From an uncultured Neisseria sp. (GTDB lineage: Bacteria > Pseudomonadota > Gammaproteobacteria > Burkholderiales > Neisseriaceae): a stretch of DNA of 12,675 nucleotides. Position 1 is the stretch's first letter. Each line of letters begins with the position of its first letter. Below are positions 11,758 to 12,675 of the stretch, piece after piece. Under the pieces are notes generated by a model that saw only the letters and a list, made by a program, of their open reading frames with translations, was not told the DNA's origin and ran no database searches. Location: NCBI GenBank assembly GCA_937919795.1, contig CALFOA010000148.1, forward strand, positions 1-12,675, in the 5' to 3' direction. A program made the position numbers and the translations under genes.

Positions 11758-12675
11758 TTAATGCGTTGCACCATCCGGATTCAAATCCGCCGGTGTAGCC
11801 GGTACTGCCTGTTGTGGCGGCGTACCGGGGCGCGGATTCACAATCGCCAACGTTTGCTTTTCGGCCTGCAACAAACGGGCGGCGGCTTGTACTTCGGCGG
11901 TGGTAACGGCGGCGAGGCGGCGGCGGATTTCGGCTTCATCGCGGTAGCTGAAGCCGTTGGCTTCCAGCATACCGATTAAGGCGGCTTGGTGCGTCATCGA
12001 ATCGCGGGCGTAGATTTCCTGCGCTTCGCTGCGGCGGCGGATGCGCTGCAATTCTTGTCGGCTCACGCCGTTTTTCGCGATATCGGCAATTTCCTGATGC
12101 ACCAACGCCACCAGCTCGCGGGTGTCGGTACCGGCGGCAGGCAGGCCGCTGATGGTGAGCAGCGGGGTTTCGCGGCTGAGTAAGTCGTAGCTCACGTTGA
12201 TGCCGAGCGCTTTTTCTTTGCCGCGAATCAGGTTTTTATCGAAACGGCTGGACGAATCACCGCTGAGAATGTCGCTCAACACATCCAGCGCATACGGCAT
12301 TTTTTCGTCCATTTTCTTCAAGGAAGGTACTTGCCAGGCCAGTGCAAACAGCGGCTGGGCGGTCAGCGCTTCGCTGGTGCTTTCGGCGGCTTGGCTGCCG
12401 CTGTCTTCCAGTTGATTGCGGCTGCCGATGGTGCTTTTGGGCAGACTGCCGAAGTGTTGCTCTACCGTTTTCAGGGTTTGGCGGGCGTTCACGTCGCCGA
12501 CAATAATCAAAGTGGCGTTATTAGGCGCATACCAACGGCGGTACCAATCGCGCAGATCGGCGGCGGTGAGCTGATCCAAATCGGCGCGGTAGCCGATGAT
12601 GGGCGCCCGCAGATTGGGCAGGCGGTAGGCGGCAAGGTTGAGGTTTTCCCACAGCTTGCCGCCGGGGTCGTCTTC
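11758..12675 (-). CDS. M16-family peptidase, C-terminal part (5' end beyond the window), likely active subunit
   Basis: The reading frame is open from the right edge to TAA 11758, giving 305 residues of a longer gene. The visible part begins near the end of the first M16 lobe, with PIIGYRADLDQLTAADLRDW (25-44) and then YAPNNATLIIVGD (49-61), a strand and loop found in almost all M16B peptidases. The second lobe follows, including the RGKEKALGINVSY segment that carries the Arg/Tyr pair. A linker rich in Ser and Gln (about 84-97) and a Pro-rich tail (about 281-300) are unusual features. The HxxEH zinc site would lie outside the window, so activity cannot be checked here. It is probably periplasmic and the catalytic partner of the dead subunit at 9933-11228, since such genes are normally adjacent. 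Confidence 0.85.
   Translation of the reverse strand, partial: EDDPGGKLWENLNLAAYRLPNLRAPIIGYRADLDQLTAADLRDWYRRWYAPNNATLIIVGDVNARQTLKTVEQHFGSLPKSTIGSRNQLEDSGSQAAESTSEALTAQPLFALAWQVPSLKKMDEKMPYALDVLSDILSGDSSSRFDKNLIRGKEKALGINVSYDLLSRETPLLTISGLPAAGTDTRELVALVHQEIADIAKNGVSRQELQRIRRRSEAQEIYARDSMTHQAALIGMLEANGFSYRDEAEIRRRLAAVTTAEVQAAARLLQAEKQTLAIVNPRPGTPPQQAVPATPADLNPDGATH

Overview
The window looks like a chromosomal segment of a naturally transformable Neisseria. The strongest clue is the DNA uptake sequence (DUS). The 12-mer TGCCTGTCTGAA, or its reverse complement, occurs 13 times, and a GGCCTGTCTGAA variant occurs twice more. This is the dialect known as TG-wadDUS, described for the N. wadsworthii / N. 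shayeganii branch, and not the GCCGTCTGAA core of N. meningitidis or N. gonorrhoeae. The species is an inference from that motif and from moderately GC-rich, Neisseria-like coding sequence.

Layout. 1-290: left edge with no gene, a terminator-like hairpin and a DUS hairpin. 291-2495: a LysR regulator divergent from a lipoprotein-type alpha/beta hydrolase. 2592-3146: a hexapeptide-repeat O-acetyltransferase. 3165-5342: a second LysR regulator divergent from a membrane-anchored NAPE-PLD-type metallo-hydrolase. 5426-6352: an AT-richer gene resembling an Imm49-type immunity protein. 6536-8053: an Lrp/AsnC regulator divergent from a RarD-type EamA permease. 8157-8549: a very AT-rich orphan ORF. 8654-9385: a LOG-family (TIGR00730) Rossmann protein. 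9386-9932: a gene-free stretch holding nested inverted repeats. 9933-12675: two M16 peptidase genes on the minus strand, a catalytically dead subunit and the C-terminal part of its likely partner, separated by another AT-rich orphan ORF at 11317-11730.

The core genes form compact modules: three divergent regulator/effector pairs and one M16 pair. Three AT-rich genes of immunity-like or unknown type (5426-6352, 8157-8549, 11317-11730) interrupt this background. Each sits between DUS copies, and two leave clear traces of how they arrived. The ORF at 8157-8549 is followed by a diverged copy of the last 50 bp or so of the rarD-like gene, and its own last four codons and stop lie in that copy. The ORF at 11317-11730 lies between 16-bp direct repeats that contain the DUS, and collapsing them would restore a 37-bp spacer between the two M16 genes. 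The main hypothesis from this window is that DUS copies serve both as uptake tags and as short homology ends for gaining and losing small cargo genes. No toxin, transposase, integrase, tRNA, rRNA or CRISPR array was seen.
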